64,000 nucleotides of DNA from Bacteroidota bacterium (GCA_018267285.1 JAFDYU010000007.1:193397-257396), one strand, 5' to 3'; shown: positions 16,507-28,100, numbered from the stretch's first letter. Translations and numbers: made by a program. Notes: generated from the sequence alone by a model not told the origin.

Positions 16507-17844
16507 ATGAATTCCACCCTCATCCTTAATGCAAAAATCGTAAACGAAGGAAAGATTGTTGAAAGCGATGTGCTGATTAACGGTGAGCGAATCGAAAAAA
16601 TAGGAAGGGATTTACAGCGTAACGCGCCCAGCCAAGTTGTGGATGCCCAAGGTAAAATTCTTATGCCGGGTGCCATTGATGACCAAGTACATTTTCGTGA
16701 GCCGGGGTTAACCCACAAAGGAACCCTTTACACCGAATCGCGTGCAGCGGTTGCCGGAGGTGTAACGAGCTTTATGGAAATGCCCAACACGGTGCCGCCC
16801 GCATTTACGCAAGAATTGCTGGAACAGAAATATCAGATAGCCGCAAAAAATTCGTTGGCTAATTATTCTTTTTTTATCGGTGCATCCAACGATAATCTTG
16901 AGGAAGTTTTAAAAACAGATATTAAAAAAGTTTGTGGGCTGAAGATTTTTATGGGCTCGTCTACCGGAAACCTTTTGGTGGACAACGAAAAAACACTCGA
17001 AGGCTTTTTTTCAAAATTCCCTACACTCATCGCCACACACTGCGAGCACGAGCCCACGATCCGAAAAAATACAGAAGACTGGGCGACTAAATTTGGCCAA
17101 GACGTTCCCATCAGCGAGCACCCTAACATTCGCAGCGAAGAAGCTTGTTACCGATCTTCTTCTTTTGCAGTTGACATGGCAAAAAAGCACGGAACAAAAC
17201 TTCACATCTTACACATTTCTACGGCCAAAGAAATCTCTCTTTTCGATAACTCTATTCCGTTGGAAAAAAAGAAAATCACGGCCGAAGCTTGCGTTCATCA
17301 TCTTTGGTTTAACGAAAAAGATTACAACACGCTGGGCACAAAAATCAAGTGGAATCCGGCCATCAAAACAGAAAAAGATCAACACGCCATTTTACAGGCT
17401 GTGCTGGACAACCGCATTGACGTAATAGCAACCGATCATGCCCCGCATACGCTCGAAGAAAAAGACAACACGTATTTCAAAGCTCCGTCCGGAGGGCCGC
17501 TGGTGCAACACAGCCTGGTGGCAATGCTTGAATTTTACCATCGGAGGAAAATTTCGTTAGAAAAAATTGTTGAGAAGATGAGCCACCACCCGGCCATCCT
17601 TTTTCAAATTGAAAATCGGGGCTTTATCCGTGAAGGATATTATGCCGACCTGGTTTTGGTTGACTTGCAGAAATCCTGGACAGTGGGCAAAGAAAATATT
17701 CTGGCCAAGTGCGGGTGGTCGCCATTTGAAGGACAAGCCTTTCAGGCATTGGTAGAAAAAACATGGGTTTCGGGCAATCTGGTTTTTTCAGATAAAAAAA
17801 TAATGGACGGCAAATCGGGTATGCGCCTACGGTTTAATCGGTAG
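16507..17844 (+). CDS. pyrC: Dihydroorotase (amidohydrolase type)
   Basis: 445 residues; it closes carbamoyl-aspartate to dihydroorotate in pyrimidine synthesis. The amidohydrolase signature reads DDQVHFREPG (58-67), so the first metal-ligand His of the usual HxH is Gln60, while His62 is kept. The other active-site elements are present: the Lys of GLKIFMGSSTG (normally carboxylated), THCE, LHIST and ATDHAPH with the catalytic Asp. Length and the rest of the sequence fit class I dihydroorotase; a hydantoinase-like or non-catalytic homologue is the alternative. The Gln may be a lineage trait. Confidence 0.85.
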   Translation: MNSTLILNAKIVNEGKIVESDVLINGERIEKIGRDLQRNAPSQVVDAQGKILMPGAIDDQVHFREPGLTHKGTLYTESRAAVAGGVTSFMEMPNTVPPAFTQELLEQKYQIAAKNSLANYSFFIGASNDNLEEVLKTDIKKVCGLKIFMGSSTGNLLVDNEKTLEGFFSKFPTLIATHCEHEPTIRKNTEDWATKFGQDVPISEHPNIRSEEACYRSSSFAVDMAKKHGTKLHILHISTAKEISLFDNSIPLEKKKITAEACVHHLWFNEKDYNTLGTKIKWNPAIKTEKDQHAILQAVLDNRIDVIATDHAPHTLEEKDNTYFKAPSGGPLVQHSLVAMLEFYHRRKISLEKIVEKMSHHPAILFQIENRGFIREGYYADLVLVDLQKSWTVGKENILAKCGWSPFEGQAFQALVEKTWVSGNLVFSDKKIMDGKSGMRLRFNR

Positions 17845-17846
17845 TT

Positions 17847-17877
17847 TTTGCATTTTCATCCGGTCATGTTACCTTTG
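17847..17877 (+). promoter_or_regulatory. Promoter of tRNA-His (TTTG - 19 bases - TACCTTTG)
   Basis: TTTG at 17847-17850 and TACCTTTG at 17870-17877, a close match to both Bacteroidota promoter elements with good spacing, beginning 3 bases after the pyrC stop. Transcription would start near 17884, leaving about 65 bases of leader before the tRNA. Confidence 0.75.
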
Positions 17878-17950
17878 CAATCCCTTGTGTAAAAAACTGG
17901 GGGAATCGTCTTCCAAAACAGAATTAAGATGCCTTTGGAAGATAAATATG

Positions 17951-18024
17951 GCGGGCATAGCTCAGTTGGTTAGAGCATCAGATTGTGATTCTGAGGGTCG
18001 TGGGTTCGAGCCCCATTGCTCGCC
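17951..18024 (+). tRNA. tRNA-His (anticodon GTG)
   Basis: A complete cloverleaf: acceptor GCGGGCA pairing with TGCTCGC (18017-18023, one G-T pair), D arm with AGCTCAGTTGGTTAGAGC, anticodon loop TTGTGAT, T arm around GGTTCGAGCC. The base before it is G (17950) and the discriminator is C (18024), the G-1:C73 pair that identifies tRNA-His. No CCA is encoded. Confidence 0.97.
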
Positions 18025-18034
18025 CTAAAAATTC

Positions 18035-18058
18035 AAAAGCCTCCGCGTGAGGCTTTTT
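18035..18058 (+). terminator. Rho-independent terminator after tRNA-His
   Basis: A 9-bp stem AAAAGCCTC (18035-18043) with GAGGCTTTT (18049-18057), a 5-base loop and a T run. The rest of the 336-base gap between pyrC and ccmC holds the tRNA-His promoter and gene, plus a near-consensus TACATTCG box (18166-18173) 7 bases before ccmC. Confidence 0.85.
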
Positions 18059-18180
18059 CTATTATTGATTGCAAATCGTAGACGTGAAGTTTCAGGCAGG
18101 CTGTTGAAATACGAGAAGCTAGGAATTTTTGTAACAAATCATTTTTCGACAAATTTTTTAACCCCTACATTCGCGCACAA

Positions 18181-18864
18181 ATGAGAGCAAACTGGTGGAA
18201 AATACTTTGTGTTGTGTTGTTGGCCTACACGGTTGCGGGTGGGTTTCTTTTGCCTGTGCCGAGATTGAATATTGTAAATGAAACCATACGTGCACTGTAT
18301 TTTCACGTGCCCATGTGGTTTGGCATGGTTTTCCTTTTCATCCTGTCAACTACGTATGCCATTAAATATTTGAGAAACCCCAATCATCAACACGATGTGT
18401 ACTCGCATGAGTTTGCCACCGTGGGCTTGGTGTTGGGAATTTTAGGAATTATTACCGGCATGCTCTGGGCCAACTACACCTGGGGTTCGCCATGGCACGG
18501 AGACCCAAAACAAAACGGAGCTGCAGTTGCCTTGCTGGTTTATTTTGCCTATTTTATATTGAGGGGTTCGGTTAGTAATGAAGAACAACGTGCACGGTTG
18601 AGTGCGGTGTACAACATTTTCGCTTTTGTGGCCATGATCCCTCTCATTTTTATTATCCCGCGGATGACCAGCAGTATGCACCCCGGCAGTGGAGGCAACC
18701 CGGGATTTAATATGTACGATCTCGACAGCAAAATGCGCATGGTTTTTTACCCTGCTGTAATTGCGTGGATTTTGCTCGGAGTTTGGATAGCCTCGCTGCG
18801 CATTCGGATAAAATTAATGGACGAAAAAATAGCCGATCTTGAAGATGAAAAAAATCGTAAGTAG
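18181..18864 (+). CDS. ccmC: Cytochrome c maturation protein CcmC (heme handling)
   Basis: 227 residues, six predicted membrane segments. The heme-handling tryptophan-rich segment reads WANYTWGSPWHGDPKQNG, the variant WWD-type motif, with flanking histidines in YFHVPMWFGM and SSMHPGSGG. CcmC presents heme to CcmE in system I cytochrome c maturation. It is the first gene of the local cluster; ccmA and ccmB are not upstream. The ccmD-like gene begins inside its 3' end. Confidence 0.93.
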   Translation: MRANWWKILCVVLLAYTVAGGFLLPVPRLNIVNETIRALYFHVPMWFGMVFLFILSTTYAIKYLRNPNHQHDVYSHEFATVGLVLGILGIITGMLWANYTWGSPWHGDPKQNGAAVALLVYFAYFILRGSVSNEEQRARLSAVYNIFAFVAMIPLIFIIPRMTSSMHPGSGGNPGFNMYDLDSKMRMVFYPAVIAWILLGVWIASLRIRIKLMDEKIADLEDEKNRK

Positions 18865-19069
18865 CCTTTTTGGCTTTTTGTTTTTGCTGATAAACACTCA
18901 GCTCCCCGCACAAGACGCCCAGATGGCCGACACCATGCGCTCGGAAGGAAAAATTTATGTGGTGGTAGCCATTTTGCTCGTTATCCTCACCGGGTTAATT
19001 GTTTTTTTGGTTTTTACTGACCGGAAAGTTTCGAAACTTGAAAAGAGACTTGAGGGGAACAAACAGTAG
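18845..19069 (+). CDS. ccmD: CcmD-like small membrane protein
   Basis: 74 residues from the ATG at 18845, which overlaps ccmC by 20 bases. There is an N-terminal signal-like hydrophobic stretch (ending LPAQD), a second membrane segment (VVVAILLVILTGLIVFLVF) and a basic tail DRKVSKLEKRLEG. Size, topology and its place between ccmC and ccmE identify it as the CcmD equivalent, which in E. coli helps release holo-CcmE. Sequence alone would not be decisive. Confidence 0.8.
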   Translation: MKKIVSSLFGFLFLLINTQLPAQDAQMADTMRSEGKIYVVVAILLVILTGLIVFLVFTDRKVSKLEKRLEGNKQ

Positions 19070-19149
19070 TAGTTAATAGTTATTGGTTAAAAGTCATTGA
19101 TTGATTTGCTCCGATAACTTTTTTCTAATTTTAATTCTTAATTGAAAAG

Positions 19150-19560
19150 ATGAAACGCTCGCACATCATAGCCATCGTTATTATTGCGGTAGCCATCGGC
19201 ATTATTGTGGCAACGGCCGGAGATGCCAGCACATATGTAACATTTGGCCAGGCTAAGCAGATGGCATCCGAAGGAAACACAACGGCCATTCATGTGGTGG
19301 GTCAGCTGAAAAAAGATTCTGCCGGCCATGTTGTGGGCCTGGAAAACAGCATCGACAAACTTTCGTTCTCCTTTGTTTTGGTTGACGACAATAAAAAAGA
19401 ACAGCAAGTATTGTACAACGAACCCATGCCTCCCGATTTTCTGCGAAGCGAAAAAGTAGTAGTTATCGGGGGCTATCAACAAGATCTTTTCATCGCCAAG
19501 AAAATTTTGCTCAAGTGCCCAAGCAAGTACCAGGAACAAAAGCTGGATGCCGGAGTTTAA
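19150..19560 (+). CDS. ccmE: Cytochrome c maturation protein CcmE, Cys-type heme chaperone
   Basis: 136 residues: an N-terminal membrane anchor (5-22) and a periplasmic OB-fold domain. Classical CcmE binds heme through the His of an HxxxY motif; here the corresponding segment near the C-terminus is LLKCPSKYQEQ, a CxxxY form. Cys-type CcmE proteins are known from the variant called system I* in deltaproteobacteria and archaea. The gene sits between ccmD and ccmF, so its role in passing heme to CcmF is well supported. Confidence 0.9.
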   Translation: MKRSHIIAIVIIAVAIGIIVATAGDASTYVTFGQAKQMASEGNTTAIHVVGQLKKDSAGHVVGLENSIDKLSFSFVLVDDNKKEQQVLYNEPMPPDFLRSEKVVVIGGYQQDLFIAKKILLKCPSKYQEQKLDAGV

Positions 19561-19582
19561 TTTGAAATGTGCTGATTCTAAA

Positions 19583-19621
19583 ATTTGAAAATGAATTAAC
19601 TTCGCGTCTCCATTTTCAAAT
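19583..19621. repeat. Inverted repeat ATTTGAAAATG / CATTTTCAAAT between ccmE and ccmF
   Basis: A perfect 11-bp inverted repeat (19583-19593 and 19611-19621) around a 17-base spacer. It has no T run and sits inside an apparent operon, so it is not an ordinary terminator. The same word recurs at 61459 and 61557. Confidence 0.55.
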
Positions 19622-19651
19622 CATTAATTCTCAATTCCTCAAATTAGAGCA

Positions 19652-22156
19652 ATGCATTATTTCATCGGTAATCTCGGGCATCTTTTTGTTATCGTTTCTT
19701 TTGTTGCATCGTTGGTGTGTGCATTTGCATACTGGAAGAGCCTTTATGCAACCGATACATTAAAAGACAGTTGGCAAAATAACGGACGCACGGCATTTTA
19801 TTTTCACGGTCTTTCTGTACTTGGCATTGTTGCGGTTTTATTTACAATCATTTCTCGCCACTACTTCGAATACCATTACGCCTACAGCCACTCGTCCCTT
19901 CATCTGCCGAGTCAATACATGATCTCTTGCTTTTGGGAAGGGCAGGAAGGCAGTTTCCTGCTGTGGATGTTTTGGCAGGCGGTGCTGGGAATTATTTTAA
20001 TGAACACACAGCGTGCGTGGGAAGCTCCCGTTATGATCGTCTTCGCATTGGTGCAGGCATTTCTGGCTTCTATGATTTTAGGTGTGGTGATCCCCGGGCT
20101 CGATTTCAAAATCGGGAGCTCGCCTTTCATTTTGCTCCGCGATGCCATGAATGATCCTATTTTCAAAATCAATCCGGAATTTATTCCCAAAGACGGCCAC
20201 GGGTTGAATGCATTGCTACAAAACTATTGGATGGTGATACACCCGCCTACTTTGTTTCTTGGTTTTGCGCTCACACTTCCTCCGTTTGCTTTTTGCATTG
20301 CCGGGCTATGGCAAAAAAAATATTCGGAATGGATTAAGCCCGCTTTGCCCTGGGCTCTCGTTGGTGGAGCCATTTTAGGGCTTGGTATTCTAATGGGAGG
20401 ATATTGGGCTTACGAAACACTGAGCTTTGGCGGCTATTGGAATTGGGACCCGGTGGAGAATGCAATCTATGTTCCGTGGATCGTACTCATTGCAGCCATT
20501 CACGTAATGATGCTGCAAAAAAATAAAGGAACTGCCCTCAAAACTTCTATCCTTTTGGTAGTCGCTACTTTTATTTTGATTTTGTATTCCACGTTTTTAA
20601 CCCGCAGCGGAATTTTGGGCGATGCCTCCGTGCACTCGTTTACCGATCTGGGTTTATCGGGTCAGCTGCTTTTGTATCTCTTATTTTTTACGGTTGCTTC
20701 CATCATTTTGATGGCAAGGAACTGGAAAAAAATTCAGCCCGATGAAAAAGAGAGTACGGTTTACACTCGAGAGTTTTGGATTTTCCTTGGCGCAACCGTG
20801 TTATGCCTGATGGGCTTTCAGGTACTGATGCCCACGTCTATACCCGTGTACAATAAAATCATTGGGCTGTTTGGTGGACACTCAAATCTTGCACCCCCGG
20901 CAAACCAGATTCAGTTTTATTCAAAGTTTCAATTATGGTTTGGTGTGGCGGTTGCGTTGGTATCGGGTACGGCCCAGTTTTTTTGGTGGATTAAAATGGA
21001 CAAAGAAAAATTGAAAAAAGAATTTACAGTACCTGCCATTTCCACACTCATCATTTTCGCACTTGTAATTGCAACCACCAAAATTTACGATTGGAGTTAT
21101 ATGGTGCTGGCGTTTTCAGGGATTTACCTCATCGTTTCAAATGCAACTTTCCTTTCTCGAACGATAAAAGCCAATCCCGGTATTTCGGGCGGTGCTTTGG
21201 CACACATTGGGGTGGGCATGATGCTCATCGGGATTTTGTATTCCGCGGGTTACTCTAAAGTGGTTTCGCTGAACAACAGCGGCCTCATCGTAAACAAAGA
21301 CATGGGCACCGACTTCAACCGCGATAACTTGTTGTTGTTCATCAACGAAACCAAATCCATGGCCGGGTACGACATAGAATACCGAAGCGAAAACCTCGAA
21401 CTTAGAAACAAGAATGGATACGTGCGCAAAAACGATATCGATCCAACTTCTGATCCGTACCGGGTGGTAGCCAACAAAGACATTGTCTATCAAGATAAAA
21501 AATTATATGCCGCACGAGACACGTTTGAAGTCTATCCGGAAAACACATTTTATGAAATTGAAATGCGCAAGAATGGAAAAGTAGCCGCGACCCTTTACCC
21601 GCGCATCCAAATCAATCCGGCCATGGGTGGATTTCTCGCCTCGCCAGACATAAAACGAAATGTTGACCGCGACATTTACACGCACGTCTCTGCCATGATG
21701 AGCCGCGAAGAAGAACCCCACTGGGGCGAAATGGAAGAAGATACCGTTAAAATCGGTGAGAATTTTTTTGTTAACGATTATGTGGCCGTACTTGAAAAAG
21801 TAGAGCGTATAAAAAAGGTGGAAGGACTTGAACTAAGCGAAGAAGATGTGGCCGTGCAAGCAAAAATAAAGCTGCAAGGTGAACACGAGACGTTTTATGC
21901 CGAACCTATATTTTTGATCGTTGATAAAAACAAGCCGGGTGTTATCCCCGGTGAGGTGAACGACTTGGGCGTGAGAATAACATTAATGAACATTTTTCCG
22001 CAAACAGGCGAATTTTTGTTGGGTACCAATGCACGCCAAAAAGATTGGGTAGTGATTAAAGCCCTGGAGAAGCCATACATCAATATACTGTGGCTCGGCA
22101 CGGGTGTATTGATGATCGGGTTTGGTGTGGCAGCCGTAAGGCGTATCCGCCAATAA
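19652..22156 (+). CDS. ccmF: Cytochrome c heme lyase subunit CcmF (CcsA/CcmF family)
   Basis: 834 residues with many membrane segments. The WWD heme motif YETLSFGGYWNWDPVENA is intact, preceded by HPPTLFLGFA and followed by TFLTRSGILGDASVHSF, all typical of CcmF. The long C-terminal periplasmic region (about residues 540-790) is larger than in E. coli CcmF. It attaches heme to apocytochrome c in the periplasm, receiving it from CcmE. Confidence 0.95.
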   Translation: MHYFIGNLGHLFVIVSFVASLVCAFAYWKSLYATDTLKDSWQNNGRTAFYFHGLSVLGIVAVLFTIISRHYFEYHYAYSHSSLHLPSQYMISCFWEGQEGSFLLWMFWQAVLGIILMNTQRAWEAPVMIVFALVQAFLASMILGVVIPGLDFKIGSSPFILLRDAMNDPIFKINPEFIPKDGHGLNALLQNYWMVIHPPTLFLGFALTLPPFAFCIAGLWQKKYSEWIKPALPWALVGGAILGLGILMGGYWAYETLSFGGYWNWDPVENAIYVPWIVLIAAIHVMMLQKNKGTALKTSILLVVATFILILYSTFLTRSGILGDASVHSFTDLGLSGQLLLYLLFFTVASIILMARNWKKIQPDEKESTVYTREFWIFLGATVLCLMGFQVLMPTSIPVYNKIIGLFGGHSNLAPPANQIQFYSKFQLWFGVAVALVSGTAQFFWWIKMDKEKLKKEFTVPAISTLIIFALVIATTKIYDWSYMVLAFSGIYLIVSNATFLSRTIKANPGISGGALAHIGVGMMLIGILYSAGYSKVVSLNNSGLIVNKDMGTDFNRDNLLLFINETKSMAGYDIEYRSENLELRNKNGYVRKNDIDPTSDPYRVVANKDIVYQDKKLYAARDTFEVYPENTFYEIEMRKNGKVAATLYPRIQINPAMGGFLASPDIKRNVDRDIYTHVSAMMSREEEPHWGEMEEDTVKIGENFFVNDYVAVLEKVERIKKVEGLELSEEDVAVQAKIKLQGEHETFYAEPIFLIVDKNKPGVIPGEVNDLGVRITLMNIFPQTGEFLLGTNARQKDWVVIKALEKPYINILWLGTGVLMIGFGVAAVRRIRQ

Positions 22157-22215
22157 TATTAACTATTGAAATCTAAACTTTAGATCGCTAAATTTCATCC
22201 ATTAAAAATCTGACC

Positions 22216-22662
22216 ATGACACTAACAAAAAAAATTCTATTGGGTTTTCTTGCCATTATTGTAGTAATTCAGTTTATCCGTCCACAGCGCAACGAAGGAA
22301 GCTTAGATGGCCCGAATGAAATTGCAAAAAAATATCCTGTACCTGCAGAAGTTCAAACCATTTTGAAACAATCGTGTTACGATTGCCACAGCAACAACAC
22401 GCGCTATCCGTGGTATGCCAACGTACAACCCGTGGGTTGGTGGATTCAATACTCTCATGTCAATGATGCGAAACGGCATTTGAATTTCTCTGAATATGCC
22501 ACCTATTCTGAAAAAAAGGCAAAACACAAATTTGAAGAAATTGTTGACGAAGTTAAAGAAGGCGAGATGCCTCTGGGTACGTACACGTTTATGCACGGAG
22601 ATGCAGTACTTTCTGCTGAGCAATCGAAAACATTAACCGATTGGGCCGCTAGCCTGAAATGA
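22216..22662 (+). CDS. Heme-binding (c-type) periplasmic protein
   Basis: 148 residues: an N-terminal membrane anchor or signal (about 4-21) and one covalent heme site CYDCH, followed by SNNTRYPWYANVQPVGWW, the signature of the haem-binding domain family common in Bacteroidota. It lies 59 bases after ccmF, so it is probably co-transcribed with the machinery that matures it. Its redox partner is unknown. Its 3' end overlaps truA on the opposite strand by 14 bases. Confidence 0.85.
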   Translation: MTLTKKILLGFLAIIVVIQFIRPQRNEGSLDGPNEIAKKYPVPAEVQTILKQSCYDCHSNNTRYPWYANVQPVGWWIQYSHVNDAKRHLNFSEYATYSEKKAKHKFEEIVDEVKEGEMPLGTYTFMHGDAVLSAEQSKTLTDWAASLK

Positions 22663-23404
22663 AAATCTTTTTAGGATAGTTTACTTTTATTAGATAAAGA
22701 CCTTCAGCCGGCACATTCATGCCGGCTTTTTTTCGGTCTTTGCTGTCGATGATTTTCCGAAAACCGTCAACAGAAATTTTTCCGGTGCCCACATCGAGCA
22801 AAGTCCCTACAAGGGCTCGCACCATACCACGCAAAAAACGGTTGGCGGAAATTTCGAAAAGGAGCAAATCCTTTTTCTTTGTCCACCTTGCTTTTTTTAC
22901 GGTACACCGAAAGTGGTTTACATCGGTGTTTACTTTGCTGAAGCTGGTGAAGTCGTGCTCGCCAAGCAATAATTTAGCTGCCCGGTTCATCGCGCTCACG
23001 TCAATGGGTTTAAAAAAATAAAAAGCATTCCCGGTCAGCAGCGGATCTTTTTTTGTTGTGATTTTGTATTCGTAGGCGCGCACGTGCGCATCGTAGCGCG
23101 CATGAGCGGTGTCTCTTACTTTTCTGATCGATCGGATGGCGATATCTTTGGGCAGGAACGAATTTAATCGGTGGAGCAACTCGTCAGCATTCAGTTCCTT
23201 GTTGAAATCGGCATGAAAAAATTGTTGAGCGCAATGTACCCCCGTATCGGTGCGGCCGCTTCCCACAATTGCAATTTTTTCGCGCATCAACTTGGATAGC
23301 GCATGCTCCACCACGTGCTGCACGCCAACCGCATTGGCCTGGTTTTGCCAGCCGTGGTAGTTTGAACCGTTGTAACTGATTTCGAAGAAATATCTCATTC
23401 CCAA
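22649..23404 (-). CDS. truA: tRNA pseudouridine(38-40) synthase TruA
   Basis: 251 residues. The catalytic Asp53 is in GRTDTGVHCAQ, and the N-terminal FFEISYNGSNYHGWQNQ and C-terminal RFLRGMVRALVGTLLDVGTG blocks are typical. It modifies uridines in the anticodon stem-loop. The ATG two codons later is an equally plausible start. Confidence 0.95.
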   Translation of the reverse strand: MGMRYFFEISYNGSNYHGWQNQANAVGVQHVVEHALSKLMREKIAIVGSGRTDTGVHCAQQFFHADFNKELNADELLHRLNSFLPKDIAIRSIRKVRDTAHARYDAHVRAYEYKITTKKDPLLTGNAFYFFKPIDVSAMNRAAKLLLGEHDFTSFSKVNTDVNHFRCTVKKARWTKKKDLLLFEISANRFLRGMVRALVGTLLDVGTGKISVDGFRKIIDSKDRKKAGMNVPAEGLYLIKVNYPKKIFISG

Positions 23405-23494
23405 TTTTCGATGGACAATTTATCAATTATCGATGTAAACCATGAGTAGGTTTAGAATTTTGAGTCTTTAACTATTGAATTGAAAATTGTATCA

Positions 23495-23524
23495 TTGAGA
23501 ATTGACAATTAACCTTTAACTTTG
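23495..23524 (+). promoter_or_regulatory. Promoter of guaB (TTG - 19 bases - TAACTTTG)
   Basis: TTG at 23495-23497 and TAACTTTG at 23517-23524, 33 bases before the ATG. The surrounding spacer (23405-23510) is rich in CAATT/AATTG words, including AATTGT (23486) and ACAATT (23505) in inverted order. Confidence 0.7.
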
Positions 23525-23545
23525 CCCGGCAAATAACGAATCTAA

Positions 23546-25030
<1,485 letters not shown>

Positions 25031-25041
25031 GATTGTCGATT

Positions 25042-25076
25042 AAATCAACTATAGTAATAATTGTTGATTTTCTTGT
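25042..25076 (+). terminator. Probable weak terminator after guaB
   Basis: An 8-bp stem AAATCAAC (25042-25049) with GTTGATTT (25063-25070), a 13-base loop and a T-rich tail TTCTTGTT. The stem is AT-rich, so efficiency is doubtful. Confidence 0.45.
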
Positions 25077-25145
25077 TATGCTTACAATCCGTCCATTCAT
25101 TGTATATACCATGGGAATGCTACCTTTATGACGAAATGAAATAAA

Positions 25146-28100
25146 ATGACCCGGTCTGCCCTAATAATATTACTACTATTCGGTGTTTTTATTGCGAAAG
25201 CACAAACTGCTGGTGATTACAGATCATTTGGAGTTGGCACGGATTGGAATACTGCTGCCAATTGGGAGCTGTGTGCTGTGAATGGAATTTGGCCAGGAGT
25301 TGCAAGCGTAACTTACCCAGGCCAAAATGCTGCGGTAGCCGGGAGTACCGTAACCATACGAAACGGCCATACAAGAACGATTGACGCTGCCACCCCGCAA
25401 CCAATAGTAAATTTAATCATTGGAGAAGGTGCCAGCGGAGTGGTAAGCATTGGAGCAAACGCCAATGCCTCGGGGTATTCCCTTACCTGCTCAGGCACGG
25501 TGACTATATCCACAGGCGGTACCCTGCAGGGTGCAGGAAACGATGCTGGGAATACCCACACGTTTACTTTTCAATCAACCCTTACCAATAATGGAACCAT
25601 TAGCTTCACAGCAGCTACCGATCAAGTAGCTCTTGATGTTACCGGAACCACCATCAATAATGCATCAATCTCTTTTTCATCTAATACCGGAGTTAAAACT
25701 TTTAGAGGTGCCGTATCCAACACCGGCACCTGGAATACCACAGGTATAACTACCAGCAGCAATCTTATTTTTAGAAGCGGTGTATCTTCTACTGCAAACA
25801 CTTTTCAGGCCGGAGCCGCAACCTTTAATGATGCTGCCAGCAATGCACAAACCATCGGAGGAACAGCAGCCATGTCGTTTGCTAACACGGTAACGTTATC
25901 AGATGCTGGTGGTGCTTCGCTGGTAGTAACCAATACTAATACCAATATAGTTACCCTTTCCAACACTGGGGCAGGCACCCTTACCGGCACCGCGGGAGTT
26001 ACCTGGCAACAAGGGGCAGGAAGCACTTTTAATTACGCAGGCTCTACAATTACCAATATAACGCTGGATGCTTCTACCAATACCAATACAGTTAACTATA
26101 CAGCAGCGGGCGGTCAGACCGTTTCGCCCGTTGTATACAACACGTTAACATTAAGTGGCAGTGGCAGCAAGACGATGGCGAACGTAAGTACTAATGGTAA
26201 CTTCAATTTAAGTGGTTCGGCTACAGCAACTCCAACTGTTTCGCTCACCATTGGTGGTAACATTACTCTTGGTACCGGAACAACCTTTAATGAGGGATCA
26301 TTAACGCATAATATCGCAGGTGATTGGATAAACAACGGATGCACACTCACCAATGCAGGAACCATCAATCTAAACGGAGCTGCCCAAAATGTTGGTGGTT
26401 CAAGCACCACCACCTTCAACGGAGTAATGATGAATGGCTCAGGCACCAAAACGTTAGGAATGGCTACAACTATTAATGGCAATCTTTATGTTGCTTCGGG
26501 GGTTGTAGTTAATCCCGGAGGGATTACTACACATACGGCAAATACCCTTACTCTGGGTAACGTAAATCAAAGTGCAGGCACCTGGGGCAGTACCTCTTCG
26601 GCAGCCACCAACCAAAACAACACTTTCTTTACAGCAGGAACAGCAGGTTTAATTACTGTAACAACAGTTGCACCAGCCCAAACGTATTATAGCCGGCAAA
26701 CCGGCAACTGGAGTTCACCAACTACATGGTCAACGGTTACCTATGGCAACGCAACAAACACAGGCACAATTCCTGTGGTGGGCGATATTGTTAATATCGG
26801 AGGTGGAGATTTTACCATTGCTGTTGATGTAAATTCGGCTTGTGCGTCTATGAATTATCAAGGTGGGGTCACGAATAGCCCTTCGGTTTCAATTAATAAC
26901 GGCATTACTTTAAATGTATCAGGACTCATCTCATTGGCCAGCGCATCCTTCTTCGACACCAACACCCTGGCTGTTGGTGGAGGAATTTTAAATGCAGGAA
27001 GTATTGATTTTGCGGATGGCGGTGGCTTTGGAGGTGGTAACAGTCTTACTATTTCTACCGGGACAGCTACCGTGATCAATGACGTGACAGGCGAATTGGG
27101 TCTTACATTAGGAGTTGCGCAAACTACAATCAACATTACCAGTACGGGTACTTTAGATTTAAATGGTACTTTTTTAAACTCCACCAATGCAGCCTTAACA
27201 GCAGCCGCAGGCAGCACGGTAAATTATTCAGGCCCGGCACAGGCGGTAGGAGACTTTACCTATGCCAACTTAACGTTTTCAGGTACCGACACTAAAACAC
27301 CCGTAGGAATAATAGATGTCACAGGAAATTTAACCATTGGCGCAGGAACCACCTTTGTGTCGGGTGCCTTTGACCACACCATAGGTGGTAATTGGATAAA
27401 CAACGGCTCGTTTACTCATTCTGGCAGGACGATTACCTTTGATGGTGCTGCGCAAAATATAGGTGGCACAAATACTACCTCGTTTAATAATATTGCCCTC
27501 AATGGGTCGGGTATAAAAACTTTTGGTGCCGCTTCTTTTTCGGCCGGCTATTTTGCCGTTGGCAGCGGGGTAGTAGTTAACTTAGGTGGCTTTACCACTC
27601 ATACGGCCAACTCACTCACGCTGGGAGGTGTTGGGCAAGTTGCCGGTGTGTGGGGAGGAACTGGCTCTGGTGCCGCCAACATTAATGCAACTTATTTTGG
27701 AGCCACACTAGGCAGAATAACCACCGGCACCATGGGTTCGTCATTTTATTACAGTATTGCAACCGGTGATTGGGATGCCAATGCAACCTGGTCTAACATT
27801 GGGTTTGGTGGAGCGGCCGCCACCTCATTTCCCACAGCCGGGTCTATTGTCAATATCGGAGGAGGAAATTTTACTGTAACCGTTGATGCCAATGCAGCTT
27901 GCGCCAGTTTGAGCTATCAGGGAAATGCCGGCAATTCTCCTTCAGTAAATTTAAATTCGGGAATTACCCTGAACGTATCCGGGGCGATTGACATACCTGC
28001 AACTACGTTCTTTGATGTAAACACGCTTGCTGTTGGAGCGGGCATTTTAAACGCCAGCAGCATTGATTTTAGCGATGGTGGTTTTTTTGGAGGTCATGAA

